From: Armadillidium nasatum
Taxonomy: Eukaryota > Arthropoda > Malacostraca > Isopoda > Armadillidiidae
Length of the DNA: 64,000 bases
Direction of reading: 5' to 3'
Assembly: GCA_009176605.1 (NCBI GenBank)
Contig: SEYY01001022.1
Span: forward strand, 37,108 to 101,107
In this document: positions 12,925 through 60,215 of the stretch, in pieces
Numbering within the stretch: the stretch's first letter is position 1
Layout: every line of letters begins with the position of its first letter
The notes under the pieces: model-generated
The model's input: the letters and a program-made list of their open reading frames with translations, nothing else
What the model was told of the DNA's origin: nothing
The model's database searches: none
Made by a program: the position numbers and the translations under genes

Positions 12925-15900
12925 CTATTCCAGATCTTCTTCTGAATCACTTTCTTTAAAGTGTACCCTGGCAGCTAATGCAGCCTGACGAACAGGTCGC
13001 GAGGCATTTTTAGGTGACTTCGAAGAATTCTCCACTGAAGGCGATGACGACGGAGCTGAAGCAGGAACAATAGACGACGTTGAAGACGAAGATGAGGGAG
13101 TCATCGAAGAATCATTACCACCATGAGTAAGGGACAACTCAAGCGGGTAGAGGTGTTTGATAGAATAAAGATTAATTTTTCCCCCTGGAGTTCTTACGAA
13201 CACCGATCGAACCTTATCATCTCCATGAACCAGCTGTGTCAACACCCATTTGCTAGAATGGTCTTTCCTTTGTGGGGCTGCGTATGAGAACAACGTCGTT
13301 CACCTTAACGAGACTGTCCCATCTCATCTGGTATAAATCACGGCTAATTTCACGGAGACTAAGGAGATATTCTTGGTACCACCGTCTCCTGAACTCCTCA
13401 AATAAAGACGAAGATTTATTTAGAGATTGAATCAACGCGTTTCGCGCTGACGAATGAGTTTTCCACTGTGATATTGTTTTGGCATTATCTTTCAGCACCA
13501 TACTCGTTCTAGATAGAGGCTTTAAGAAGCAGTTGGGTGTGAGAGGAATCATATCATTCGAACTCGACGTGTAGGTTAGAGGTCTTGAATTAAAGGCGTC
13601 AGCTATTTCAGAAAGAATTATAACGAAATTAAAATATTCCATGGAAGACTTGCCGATAGTCTTCACTAAACAACTTTTCACTACTCTTATCATCCTCTCC
13701 CACATACTGCCTACCCATGGACTATATAGAGGGATTCGACGGTGAACTATCTGGTTCTTTCGAAGGAATTCCCTCCCGTTTTCAGAAACTACGAATAGCT
13801 CGAAGGCGTCTACTCCTTGCATAAAAGAACGAGTATTGTCACTGTAGACGACATCTGGGACTCCATATCTGCTGACAAATCTCTGAAATGATTGAACGAA
13901 AGCTTCAGAAGACATATCTGGTATGAGATCTAGGTGTATAGCACGTATATTTAGACACGTAAATATCAATACAAACATTTTCTGAGCTTGGGCAGATCCC
14001 TTCACTTTCACACACCAGTGTTTGGTGAAATCTATTCCAACATGTTTGTATGGACGAAATAGTTCTACTTGAGCTTTCGTAAAATTAGTAAAACGAGGGT
14101 ACTGAAAAGCGAAGTTATGAAATTTTTTTGCAGACGATACAATCGGAAATTACCTTCTTGATTGTTGCTCTCGATGCAGTGATCCACAATCCTTTTAACC
14201 TTAGATTGGTTAAGGTGGCTTGGATCCCTAGATGCTTACACTCGAAATGAGCATTTCGTATGTACAGATATGTTAACCAGTGATTCTTTCCCAAAAGAAT
14301 GGGGTTTACAACATCAAATTGGTAAAAATTGGATCGTGCCAACCTTCCTTTACTCCTAATCAGATCCTGGTCATCCAAGAATAGATCCAGATGATTGATC
14401 AAATCAGGAGGTGAATCAGAAAAGAATGGATCATCTCTGGCTTTTCTCAAAAAAGTACGTTCCTCTGGGAAAGACTCCTCTTCCATTTTTCTTAAACAGT
14501 ACAATCGTGCAAGAGAATCACAGACAATAGATATTTTTCGAGAGACGGCAAGAAACTTAAAAAGAAGAGCGCATATTCTTAAAAGAGTGTTGAGATTGGA
14601 AAGTTTCTCAAATTTTATCACAGGAGGCACCTTTGCTTCGTGTACGATGGAAAGCACAAGTGATGAAGAGTCACTTTCCATAGATGTCACTTCAGACCCT
14701 GGCCAGTATATCTGGGCTGATGACAACCATTCTGGACCATGTAGCTAGAAAGATAAATTTTTCTGAAACTCGGCTAGAGTCAAACCTCTAGTAAGTAGAT
14801 CTGCTGGTTCTCCTCTGAACGAACAAATTGAAATTTTGGGAGAAGATGTTGTTCTTCCTTTAACGATGAAATCATTTTCTGGATGTCCTGAATTCTATTC
14901 TTTATAAAAATGCTCTTATTTTTCCTTCCACCGCGAAGGACCCATGCAAGACTGATTTGGGAGTCAGAAAATATGTTCAAGTTGTTGAACTTTGTATCAG
15001 GAAACCCATTCAAAATTTGTGGCAAACATTTGAGAGCCAAAAACACCGATAATAATTCAAGACACGGCAGGGTCCTCCCTTTCAAGGGAGCTACCTTTCC
15101 TTTTGACAAGAGTAATCTCGGGGCTTCAGAATTAAAGGAGACATAAACGACAAACCTATAGCATGATGAACTTGCGTCACAAAAGATATGCATAGATAGT
15201 TCGGAGCTTTCTGTTTCAAAGCAAGAACGACGGAATGAAATAGTTTTCAAAGAACGAAGCTTCTCCTATAAGTTTCTTAATTCGGCGTCTATTTCATCGT
15301 CCCACCCCATCTCTTGTTCCCACGTCTTCCGCATAAGAAGGGAAGTGAAGGGAAGGAACAAAGACAGAGGGTCGAATACTTTTGAAATCTGAGAGAGAAG
15401 CTGTCGCTTCGTGTCGGCAGAAGTAAGATTAAAGTCACTCAGTTTGAGGGTATCAGAAAAGTGTCAAAGAGATAGCCTAAGACTCCCTTTTCAGAACTTG
15501 AGTGAGAAGAGATTTTATTCTCTGATTCAAATAAATTTCGAAGTTCGTCACAATTAGAATTCCATGAGCACAAATCAAATCCACCTTCACTCATACGAGT
15601 AGTAGTTTGGTAAAATATGTCGTTCAAGGCACTAACAGAGGAATTTGAAAAGATGAAATTATCCAAATATAAGTTATTCTCCAATAAAGAAGAACAAAGA
15701 TCAGGTGGGTACTGTTTCGCATGGTGTTTAATCACAGCACCCAATATATATGGACTGACGGCCAATCCGAAAATGATTGACGTGTATCGGAATGTGTGAA
15801 GCACTCCATCCTTCTCCCAAAAGAAACAGAACCTATTGCGGTCTTCCTCCTTTTTGAGATGGATTTGCAAAAAAAGCCTTAGAGATGTCATCTATTACCA

Positions 15901-16530
15901 CATACTTATTTGTGCGGAATTGCAACAACAGGCGAAATAAGGATGCCATTAGATCCAAACCGGGATAGCATGCCTGATTTAGAGATGGAGAATTCCCTAT
16001 GCGTAGGCTGCAATTAAAAACCGGGCGAATTTTTGTCGTAATTTGCTCAGCGGTCTTTATTACAGGTCGATGTGGTATCCATATGTAACGATTGAAGACT
16101 TTATGGGACACATGAACAGGCTCGTTAATACCATCAGCCAGGTACTGCCTAAATATATTACCGTATGCTGAGACAAGATTTTGTTTTTGCAGCTTCTGGG
16201 CGACTCGACGAAGAGCAGCAAGAGCAACTTGATGGTTAGAAGGCACACCTCTTCATACCATGGAATTTCGATATGGTATTTACCCTCCTTAAACTCAATA
16301 CTCTCAAGGAATCGATTATTGTAGATAATATCAATTGAACCTTTGTCGGTTTCTTCGCAGATTCCTATTGATTCAAGTTTGTAAACATTTTCTAAACCGA
16401 TATCAAGGTCCAAGTCAGAGTGAGTATGCAGGAGGGGATCGAAGTATGAAGGTGTAGGATCCACTTTATGATTTACTACGCTTTCGGGAACATTTTTGAC
16501 TATCTTAATAAGTGAAAGGGGCAACGAACT
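12925..16530 (-). pseudogene. BEL/Pao RT, RNase H and integrase region
   Basis: Domains in gene order are RT, RNase H, integrase zinc finger, integrase catalytic core and a C-terminal tail ending in an acidic SDSEEDLE. Sequence blocks match the BEL fragment at 8.2-9.0 kb, so the two are related copies. Fossil. Confidence 0.85.
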
Positions 16531-16976
16531 CGGATGAGTTGGTTTTCAAGATGATGTTTCACTCTGTAGTCTGGAATTATCTTGATGAAAAATAGTTTTT
16601 ATTTGTGATGGAGTTAAGAAACTCTTAACAGGTCCGAAAGGAATGTGACCATGACTAGTGTCTATGGTACTACCCTTCAAACAATTTACTACTTTAAAAT
16701 GTTTCAGGAGACAGAGAACATCTATTCCTAAAAGACATTCAATATTTTTACATGATCGCTATGGCGGCAATGATGGTAGAAACTATCTGCGATACTGTAC
16801 CCATTATGTCTGATGTTAAATTCCGCTCCCATTAACCCCTTGACCTCGAAGCCGACGTCAAGGTCCGGGTCAACGAGAACAGGAACTTCTACGAATGAAT
16901 CACAACAAACGTTAATTTTTAAGTCGATTGGATACATGATTCGAGTTTGCTCTCCTAGAAAAGTCTTTATAGTGCT

Positions 16977-18735
16977 TCAACTTTGAGGAAGAGAGTCTAG
17001 ACTCACCCCTAACTTTTCCAGGAAACTACCACGAAAATAACTCCGTTGAGAACCGAAGTCAAGAAGGGCTCGCACTGTTACCATTTTATCCCCCTTTTTT
17101 ATTTTGAGGGCCATGGTGGGAAGAATATTGCCAGATGAGGAAGATCCTGTATTGATACATAGATTGTAACGATTAGTTTCTTCCTCAACGGTGCCTTGTG
17201 AAGATGAAGAAGTTGATGATTCATTCGCAGCACGGTGACGATTACTCTTTCCCTTTGCCTTTGTATTTGAAGAACAAAGGGCATATATATGAAGTTTACT
17301 CTTACACAAGATACAAGGTCTACTGAGTCCGTACTTCTTGGCCGGACACTGCAGGGTGACATGCTTTGCACTTGAACAGTTAGCACAGAGTCCTAATTCC
17401 ACGCAACGCGCTCTCCTATTTACTGAATTTGAGTAAATCGTACATGACGTCATGAAATGTGCTCCCTCGCAAAGTTTACACTTCACTAAGGTTGCCTCAG
17501 GTTTTTGACCAATATTCTGTTGAGGAGAGGTGTGTTCTTGCTTGAAACTCTGCGATGTAGAATGGAAAGAAGATTGAGTTTTCTTTCCGCTTGCAATAGA
17601 TTTTTTATTCGAAATAGGACTTGAAGGTGTGTAATTTTTCCTTCCTCTTATCTTTTCTAAAGATTTAAGAATAATATGATATTTATCAATAATAACATTG
17701 ATTGACGGATATTCATCCTTTGTATCAAGTTTGACTTCCCTTAGAAAATTGGAGGGCAGTTTGTCAGCTACTATGTGGCTTATCAGCTTACAACACGCTG
17801 AACCCTCCTCCAAAAAATCCAAGTCAAATTCCTTTAGTTCATGTAAGAAGACACGCACTTCAGATATGAATGCTCTAACTGTCTCTAGATTTTTGTTTTC
17901 TAAGACAGGAGCAGTATATATACGGTGTAGAAGAGAATCAATGATGTATGGTACATCGAGATATAAATCTCTTAATATTTGAAGAGCTACCTCATAATTA
18001 GCGTCTATGTTAGGGAGATGTTCAGTATCCCTAAGAGCATAGCTTGATAAATGAGATTTTAGATATTGTAATTTGGTTGCGTCGGTTAGATCACGACGAC
18101 ACCCAATTATATTCTCAAAAGAAAGGTGAAAAGACCTAAATTGATGCCGGTCTGAATCTCCCGAAAATGTTTTACATTTAAGAGGAGGAATTTTTATCTC
18201 TTGTTTTGAGTTAAAATTCCTCAAGGTGGAATGCATCTCAGTAGGCAACACTGCATCTTCATGTGAACATGAAGCCGAAGATTGATGTTCCGTTACAGCG
18301 ACAGGAGGGCGAACCTTGTTGAAAATCTTCTGCTGCTGAATATGATAATGAGTTGATCCCAATACTTCTTCATCAATTAAAGTATGGTCAATTTGGAGAA
18401 TATTAGAAGCACAAAGTAAGGCTTCAATTTCCTCATCATTTTGACGCACCTCCCCCAATCGCAACGATACTTCATCTAAAATAGACGAAATGAGAGAGGA
18501 ACTTTTGTCCTCTTTTATGATTTCTAATAGGTTCTTAAATAATAGAGTGACTTTGCGTTTGATTACACCTCTCGTCTGCCGAAGAGGGGCTAGCTTTTTT
18601 TTGACTTCCTCAATTTTCTGCTTTTTGTCTTCGGGAGAGAGATGTCTCTACTTCTCCGATATCACTTGAAATGGACTCCTCCATCGCATTCACTAAATCA
18701 GCTACAGATGATATGTCCTCTGCATCCATTTCTTA
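16977..18735 (-). pseudogene. BEL/Pao gag and protease region
   Basis: A charged coiled N-terminal part is followed by the DUF1759-like block (KIPPLKCKTFSGDSDRHQF, LQYLKSHLSSYA), then several zinc knuckles (CKLCEGAH, CVELGLCANCSSAKHVTLQC, CILCKSKLHIYALC) and the protease motif VRALLDFGSQRSYF. This knuckle array is characteristic of BEL/Pao gag. Fossil. Confidence 0.88.
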
Positions 18736-18762
18736 AGATATGTTAAAGCAAAGCCGTAAAAA

Positions 18763-19379
18763 TTACTGATGTCACTTTGAGTAAGGTGACTAATCAACTA
18801 TGATGTCACGTAGACAGATGATTCACTATTTATAGCACAAACGCAACAAGCGAAACGGAAATTTTCAAGTGATGTCAACTGATAGATCAGTATCATGATG
18901 TCCCGTTGACAGATGACTCACACTTACAACACAAAAGCGATATGCGAAAACGAGAAAAAATTCAATTTTCGAGTGGTCAAGTGATGTCAAGCAACAAATC
19001 TATTCTATGATGTCGCGTTGACATATGACTCACTATTATTTCGCAAACGCAATAAGCGAAACGGAATTTTTCAATTTTTCTAGTGATGTCAAGTGACTAA
19101 TCAGTTCTAAGATGTCACTCTGATAAACGTCTCAATTTGGCAGCACAAACGCACAAGCGAAAAACGAGAAAAAATTGTGATGTCAGTTGATGTCAAGTGA
19201 CTAATCGGTTCTAAGATGTCACTTTGACAACGACTCAATGTGACAGCACAAACGCTCAAACGTAAAACATGAAAAAAATAGTGATGTCAATGTCAAGTGA
19301 CTAATCTTTTCTAAGATGTCACTTTGACAAAAGATTCAAAATGGCAGCACAAACGCTTAAGCAAAACAGCTTGAAAAAC
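18763..19379. repeat. degenerate tandem repeat, about six units of 92-113 bp
   Basis: Units begin near 18763, 18869, 18982, 19082, 19188 and 19281. Each carries GTGATGTCAAGTGACTAATC-like sequence, then AAGATGTCACTTTGAC, then CAGCACAAACGC and a GCGAAA(A)CGAGAAAA tail. The block lies directly upstream of the BEL gag start in element orientation, so it could be its leader or LTR region; repeats in such regions are common, but a mate at the other end was not seen. Confidence 0.8.
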
Positions 19380-20069
19380 CAAATTGACACCAGACGTCTA
19401 TTGATGTCAATTTTATTTATATACCTAATAGGGAAATTGTCTATTGACAAATACACTACGCGGTATTTTAGGGTTTTAAACTCAGGATTCTGATTGCCAA
19501 TAGTTTGTAACAAAATACACACAAATACTCTCCTCGAATAGGGCAATGTCCGTGAAATGCGAAGAAACTAATTTGTTGAGCTGCTATATAATTGAATCAA
19601 AGTTGTGAGGAAATACATGGAAAAAAGTGCTAACAGTAACGAAAAATGAGAATAAGACATATTAACAATATATATTGTGGCAATTAATGTTTCAGAAAGA
19701 GAAAAATAAATTAAATCAAGGAGCAAATAAATGGTGATGAACATATTCTAAATAATGGAATTCAAAGTTTAAGAAATACCGTAAATTATGTTTCCGAATA
19801 AAGATGGACGAAGGGAGGAGAAAAATGTAATTATGAATGTATCTAAAAGCATAACGGAAGACACACCCATAAGCAAAGGATGAGCGAATGCACACGTCAC
19901 TATTAGAACAAAAAATCTAATGCTGTCTAGAATTCTATATCGAATTAAAAATGGGAAAATAAACATAGGAAACTATTTTCGTTTTTTATTATATAAAATA
20001 TACGAAATGTTTTTTACGAGTAGAAAATCTTGCAATAAAAATATTTCTTACAATATTGACTGTTTTTCC
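19380..20069. other. intergenic stretch downstream of Dr1
   Basis: AT-rich, no domain-bearing ORF. It contains a piece of SINE tail at 19526-19562 (see that entry) and otherwise nothing recognised. Confidence 0.55.
19526..19562 (+). repeat. tail fragment of the second tRNA-derived SINE
   Basis: TACTCTCCTCGAATAGGGCA followed by ATG and CGTGA matches the segment after the tRNA-like head at 59794-59830. No tRNA-like head is present here. Confidence 0.65.
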
Positions 20070-20075
20070 TTTATT
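20070..20075 (-). terminator. Dr1: candidate polyadenylation signal of Dr1
   Basis: AATAAA on the minus strand about 110 bp past the Dr1 stop codon. A second AATAAA lies at 19990-19985. Either could serve; no transcript evidence is available from sequence alone. Confidence 0.45.
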
Positions 20076-20183
20076 TGTTAAAGGTTTAGAACGATTGAAG
20101 GGAAAATAAACAAATATCAATAACAAATTACATGAAAAATACCCAGTTTTTAAATATTTGAAAAACAGAAATAACAATATTAA

Positions 20184-53158
<32,975 letters not shown>

Positions 53159-53975
53159 CTAAAACAAAAAAAAATTAGTTAAATATCAATAAAAAAACTT
53201 AAAATGTTTATAAAGTTCCAAAAAATACAAAAGAAAATGTTTAAATAAGCCCAGCATTAAGTGGCTAAGAAAGCTAATTCAATTTTTCAAACCTTATTTG
53301 ACATTACAGTATTAATAAAAGAAAAAGTATATAAGGAAAAAAGCAGCATCAAATTGATGAAAAACTCTGCAGGCAATCACATGGTTGCTACAGTTACTAT
53401 AAAGAAGTGCAACTCTTAACTAGATAAAACTACCTAAACAGCTGGTAGTGTCTTTGTTATTAAATAAAAGAAATAATTTTAAAATTAATGATAGCTAGTT
53501 CAATGAGTTATCACTGTGAAGTCTTATCTTTCAATGATAAAAATATCCAGGAAACAAGAAATAAGAATGCTGTCTTTAGAAGGAATGTCACTGGAAAAAA
53601 ATTATAAATGAAAATTTAATGGTCATTTGATTTAAAATAATTATTAATCTGGTATTTCATTTGATGAAGGGGAAACTAACCAAAATTTTGAAAATTTCAA
53701 TTTTCAAAAGTTGCCAAAAATTGCAATTACCTGATATAACTGTATTTATAATTTTTTTGAGAAATACAAACCTTTCTGAATATTTTTATGTAAAAAAAAA
53801 ATGGAAATAAACAAATTAATATTTTTGAAATATTTAAAAAAATTGAAGGTCATAAAAAAATGAAATGGGGGAAATCTAACCACAGCCTAATATTTAAAAA
53901 TGGATATTCATTAATGTTCTTTATTAATATAAATAGGTAAGACTACTATTATAGATAATAAAAAATGAAATTTAG
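53159..53975. other. Dr1: upstream intron of Dr1 (5' UTR intron), unassigned
   Basis: The acceptor at 53159-53160 makes this intronic. No exon, promoter or element recognised; an A-run lies at 53979-54007. Confidence 0.6.
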
Positions 53976-54007
<32 letters not shown>

Positions 54008-54039
54008 CATTTAAGACTGTACTATTCAACATAAATTGA

Positions 54040-55330
54040 AGACATGGAGCAAATTTCATGCAATATTTTCAGCACACTCTCTCTGTCAAAAGCACTAGAG
54101 AATTATCCTGTAGATAGATAAATCATCAATATTCATTTTGTTAAAATTGAAATTTTATGTCTGTCAGCCCAAAAATGTTGCCTCACCATGAAAACCTAAG
54201 TTCAGGAAATTCAGAATTTTTTTTGTCAAAAAGAAATGAACCTTATCCAGATTTATTACTTTAGTTTGAAGAATATTTGCTATGGGCTTCAAATATGAAC
54301 TATGTTTCATCATGATTATTATACAGATGAGAAATGTAGGACTTCCTGCTGCTGATGAAAGCTGACATGCTAAAGTTTGTGTGGCTTGCTTTAAATCTGA
54401 ATCAAGTAAGAAATTTGGCTAAAATTTTCCAAAAATATCCTAATTAACTTATACTTGACAGACCATCGTGTTTCACATAACAATGGTATATTTGCTACAA
54501 AATTCCTGCATGACGTACTTTCACAGAAAAATTTTATAACTTGTTTTACAATTCTAACAGTGTTTCAAAATTCTGGAACAGACAATTACTAAATTTAAAC
54601 GATGGGAACTACATTGAAAAAATTTTGTTTTAGGATACTGATCTAATTTTAATTTTTGAACTCCATTTTCTTTGCCAGCCATGGTGAAGCACCCATCAGA
54701 TTTACTCATATTTAAATTGTATATATCTAGTGTAGTAGGCAATACAACTCTTGAAATATTTTCAGCTTTGTTTTTCAAGAGGAATAAAGACTAGAAATTC
54801 TTCATGTACATTGAGATCCTTTTCAACGATAGCTGTTCTTGTCCTGAATATGTCTGCTGTCTCGTCAGCTAAAAGGGTGAAAATATTCACAATTTGATTA
54901 CATTTCAACTTTTCACAAATAAATGTAAGTTCATTCTGAATCATATATGATGAGTTTTTGGCCTTTGCTCCTCATGATTTCAAATGTTCCATAAGAATAG
55001 CATCTCCAGCTTTTAGTCTGAATTTAAGAAAATTAGAAAAATTGCTGATATCTGCAGTGACACCTTGAAAAGCAATATCATTAGTGTCACAAAATATTAA
55101 GTTAGAAATTATGAGTACTAAATTTTTGCCTATTTTTTAAATAAGTGCTCAGCAACATGCAGTTATTCAGTTACACTGTTATTATGTTTGAAATTATTTG
55201 TAGCTACCGAGGCATCTTTATGCCATTCTGAATTTGAACAGGCTTTAGCACATGAATGCATCTTTATACTTTCTAAATGGTTTTATGATAAATGAGCCAA
55301 AAAAAACTCTTTTGATAGAAGGTCTAAATA
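54040..55330 (-). pseudogene. hAT transposase relic, DUF4371 type, reverse
   Basis: On the minus strand: LKFRLKAGDAILMEHLKS, MIQNELTFICEKLKCNQIVN, IFTLLADETADIFRTRTAIV, VHEEFLVFIPLEKQ, then SDGCFTMAGKENGVQK and FFQCSSHRLNLVIV. These are the DUF4371 and following blocks (LADEtaDI, EEFLgf, GKeNGVQ, CSSHRLNLV) of ZMYM-like hAT transposases. Interrupted by stops and a frame change at about 54770. No terminal repeats identified. A different copy from the relic at 37-38.8 kb, which lacks these blocks. Confidence 0.85.
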
Positions 55331-55377
55331 AGAGAGACAATCTACAAAACAGTCCTCTCAATATTATAGAATACACT

Positions 55378-55650
55378 AGCCAAGAATTGCACAGATCTAG
55401 CCACTCATAAAGGGTAGGCATGGCCCTCCCCTACATTTTCAGCCCCAAAGTATCTCAAGCCAAGAATTGTACAGATAGAGCCATTCATAAAGGGTAGGCA
55501 TGGCCCTCCCCTATATTTTCAGGCACAATGTATCTCAAGCCAAGAATTGTACAGATCTAGCCATTCATAAAGGGTATCAACTACATTTTCAGTCACAAAG
55601 AATCTAAAGCCAAGAATTATACAGATAGAACCATTCATAAAGGGTAGGCA
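55378..55650. repeat. 80-bp tandem repeat, about 3.5 units
   Basis: Units start at AGCCAAGAATTG at 55378, 55458, 55538 and 55608 (periods 80, 80, 70) and carry CATTCATAAAGGGTAGGCAT and GGCCCTCCCCTA. The last unit runs straight into a LINE RT fragment. Confidence 0.93.
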
Positions 55651-56070
55651 TTTATTAATCTCAAGAGTGCATTTGACTCGGTTATGCATCTGAGAATTTT
55701 AGCTACACTGTCAGATAAAGGCCTTCATGGTCGCCCTCTTTTATGGCTTAAAAACTTTTTAGCAGCCAGATCTTTCTCAGTTTCTGTTGGGAATCATATA
55801 TCAAAAAAGTTTTGAACACAGAGGAGTACCACAGGGTTCTATCTTAAGCCCCTTACTATTCACATACTACAAATATACCTCTTCCACGGGAGGCAAAAAT
55901 TCTTGCTTTTGCAGATGATATAGCACTCCTGGTCTCCTCACCTTCACTAGTGATGGCTGAAACCATAATGCAACAGGCAGTGAATTCATTTTGAACAAGC
56001 ACCTGTGGCCTCCAAATCAACCCTGAGAAAAGTGCAGTAATGTACCTAACTAGAAAGAGAATTTTTTTTA
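55651..56070 (+). mobile_element. non-LTR reverse transcriptase fragment, third LINE family
   Basis: FINLKSAFDSVMHLRILATL, RPLLWLKNFLAARSFSVSVG, then RGVPQGSILSPLLF and, in another frame, PREAKILAFADDIALLVSSP and LQINPEKSAVMYLTRK. FADD replaces the YADD of families A and B and the context differs, so this is another clade (I/R1-like in appearance). Frame changes near 55810 and 55870; about 140 codons only. Confidence 0.82.
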
Positions 56071-56084
56071 TACCCACAATTAGG

Positions 56085-58512
<2,428 letters not shown>

Positions 58513-58618
58513 TAGGATGCCGTAAAAGTTTCGATATATATCGACATAAATATTTTTTTACGATAGTATCTGAAAAATATCGATGATATTTTACAAACCG
58601 ATATATCGATATTTTATC
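58513..58618 (+). mobile_element. hAT-like terminus with ATCGATAT iterons
   Basis: TAGGATGCCGTAAAAGTTTC followed by repeats of CGATATATCGA and AATATCGATGATATT. Form fits a hAT-type end; no partner end seen. Confidence 0.45.
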
Positions 58619-58638
58619 CTCAGTATTGAACATACTTT

Positions 58639-58735
58639 CAGGGTTGCATGGTTTTAACCAGATGGTTTAAACCAATTGGTTTTTTTAGGTTTAAACCAAC
58701 TGAAAAAACCATGGTTTTTTTGGTTTAAACCAAAT
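58639..58735 (+). mobile_element. hAT-like terminus with GGTTTAAACC iterons
   Basis: CAGGGTTGCATGGTTTTAAC then alternating GGTTTAAACC and AACCATGG units. Start and iteron layout fit a hAT end. Confidence 0.6.
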
Positions 58736-58778
58736 TTTTTATTTTTTTTAATGAATTTATATACAAGCTATATAAATA

Positions 58779-58897
<119 letters not shown>

Positions 58898-58917
58898 GTG
58901 GCTCAAACGGTAAATAT

Positions 58918-59150
58918 GAAAAATCCTTATATTTTATATTTATTTAATGATTTAGGAAGTATCAAATACGCCCTTAAAGAATGGCAACACTTTATGTTTA
59001 TGACTAGATACGCTTGAAAGCTAGGCTAAAAAAAAAAAACTATGTCGGTGTAAATCACTTTGGCAGTTATGTTTAACATATTTTTTAACTACATGACTCA
59101 TTTGAACCTTAAGAAATCTTCCAGGACGTAATGTATTAACTATTTAAACT
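58918..59150 (+). repeat. diverged direct repeat with 59925-60215
   Basis: Shared blocks AAAATCCTTATATTTT, AGTATCAAA(A)TACGCCCT and AATCTTCCAG(G/A)ACGTAATGT in the same order, about 1 kb apart. Family unknown. Confidence 0.6.
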
Positions 59151-59690
59151 AATATAGCCTAATTGTAGTTATAATATTCTCTATAACCCTTTGGTAAGAG
59201 TTTTTATAAAGCTTTGTGAAAGAAGTTGGGGCCTAACTTGAGCTACTCTTCCCTGATACCTTTTAAAGCTTACTATTTGAATTAAATTGACTTTTGATTG
59301 CTTGGGTTGGGTTAGTTTATTAACTTGAATTGTATGATTGACGTGAATTGCTGTTTAATCTATAGGCCTTGTGTTTTGGATCAGAGATTTGTAAGTTCTT
59401 GCTTGGGTTTGAGTTTATGTTTCTACATTGGCTGAAAAGTAACTGTTAAAATTTACTTATGCGCTTATACAAAAGAGCCACACATCCAAGTATAAATTAC
59501 TTTTGGAAATCAAAGTAAATCCAATTTCATTATAGAATTTACAGAACATTTTAAATGGTGAGTTCTTTATTAATTTCTTTTTATTAATTTGTAGGCTAAA
59601 TTTTAATAGAATTAGTTTATTCTTGGCAAAAGCAGTTACAATATCTGCATAAGCGTTTTCAAGGGTTTCACGCCACAGAGAATCCCAACA
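59151..59690. other. unassigned stretch between direct repeats
   Basis: No domain-bearing ORF or TIR seen. Confidence 0.5.
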
Positions 59691-59697
59691 ATATATA

Positions 59698-59835
59698 TAC
59701 CGTGGCTCAAACGGTAGGGTGATTGATTCACGTGCTTTAGGGCGCCGGTTCGATCCCACTTGGGGATCCTAGGTATATACTACCTAGAAAAGTTACTCTC
59801 CTCGAATAGGGCAATGCTCGTGAGATGTGAACTTT

Positions 59836-59841
<6 letters not shown>
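59698..59841 (+). mobile_element. tRNA-derived SINE (family 2)
   Basis: A box TGGCTCAAACGG at 59703-59714 and an excellent B box GGTTCGATCCC at 59747-59757 give a full internal pol III promoter. A tail with CTCTCCTCGAATAGGGCAAT leads to (TA)n. No acceptor-stem pairing, so not a functional tRNA. Related scraps: head at 58896-58912, tail at 19526-19562. Confidence 0.78.

Positions 59842-59918
<77 letters not shown>
59842..59918. repeat. (TA)n microsatellite
   Basis: About 75 bp at the SINE 3' end. Confidence 0.97.
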
Positions 59919-59924
59919 GTTATT

Positions 59925-60215
59925 AGAAAATCCTTATATTTTGCTTTAGAAGTTAAAACTGTTTTTTGTTTTTACATTTTGCTTCTTTGTAGATAACACC
60001 ATGGTTTTTTAAAGTATCAAAATACGCCCTAAAGCTAGATACCCATTTTGAATCACAACACTAAAATGTTGTTGACTAGTTTTTAGCATGGTAGGGCACT
60101 TCGACTTTGCTCTAACCACGTTGGTAATAAGATTAAAAAAGTAACAGTGTGTTATAAAAATTAAATCCCAAACATCGATGAAAATCTTCCAGAACGTAAT
60201 GTATTAACTAATTAA
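59925..60215 (+). repeat. diverged direct repeat, second copy
   Basis: See 58918-59150; same block order. Confidence 0.6.

Larger units (their letters stand above)
12925..18735 (-). mobile_element. BEL/Pao LTR retrotransposon fossil, near full coding length
   Basis: Read on the minus strand, the order is gag with Cys-rich knuckles (about 18.7-17.2 kb), protease with LLDFGSQRSYF (about 17.05 kb), RT (about 16.3-15.4 kb: RPVFNCS, SPSLNQACYPGLDLM, YVVIDDISKAF, LYLDNFIF), RNase H (about 15.25-14.8 kb: MHIFCDASS), integrase zinc domain (about 14.2 kb: HLGIQATLTNLRLKGLW, CIVCKK) and integrase core with C-terminus (about 14.0-12.9 kb: RAIHLDLIPDMSSEAFV, YSDNTRSF, VNDVVLI, IKHLYPLE). This order and the paired C-x2-C knuckles are BEL/Pao hallmarks. 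It is broken in roughly eight or more places. LTRs were not identified by eye. Confidence 0.92.

Noticed and set aside
18763-19379. A CRISPR array
   Set aside because: Units are diverged along their whole length with no constant-repeat/unique-spacer alternation, and the DNA is eukaryotic.
55378-55650. A CRISPR-like array
   Set aside because: Whole 80-bp units are repeated, including the would-be spacers; it is a minisatellite.
59457-59759. Minus-strand 100-codon ORF
   Set aside because: Its start overlaps the SINE head and no conserved motif is visible.
59698-59765. A functional tRNA gene at the family 2 SINE
   Set aside because: No acceptor-stem complementarity around the boxes, and truncated relatives occur elsewhere in the window.
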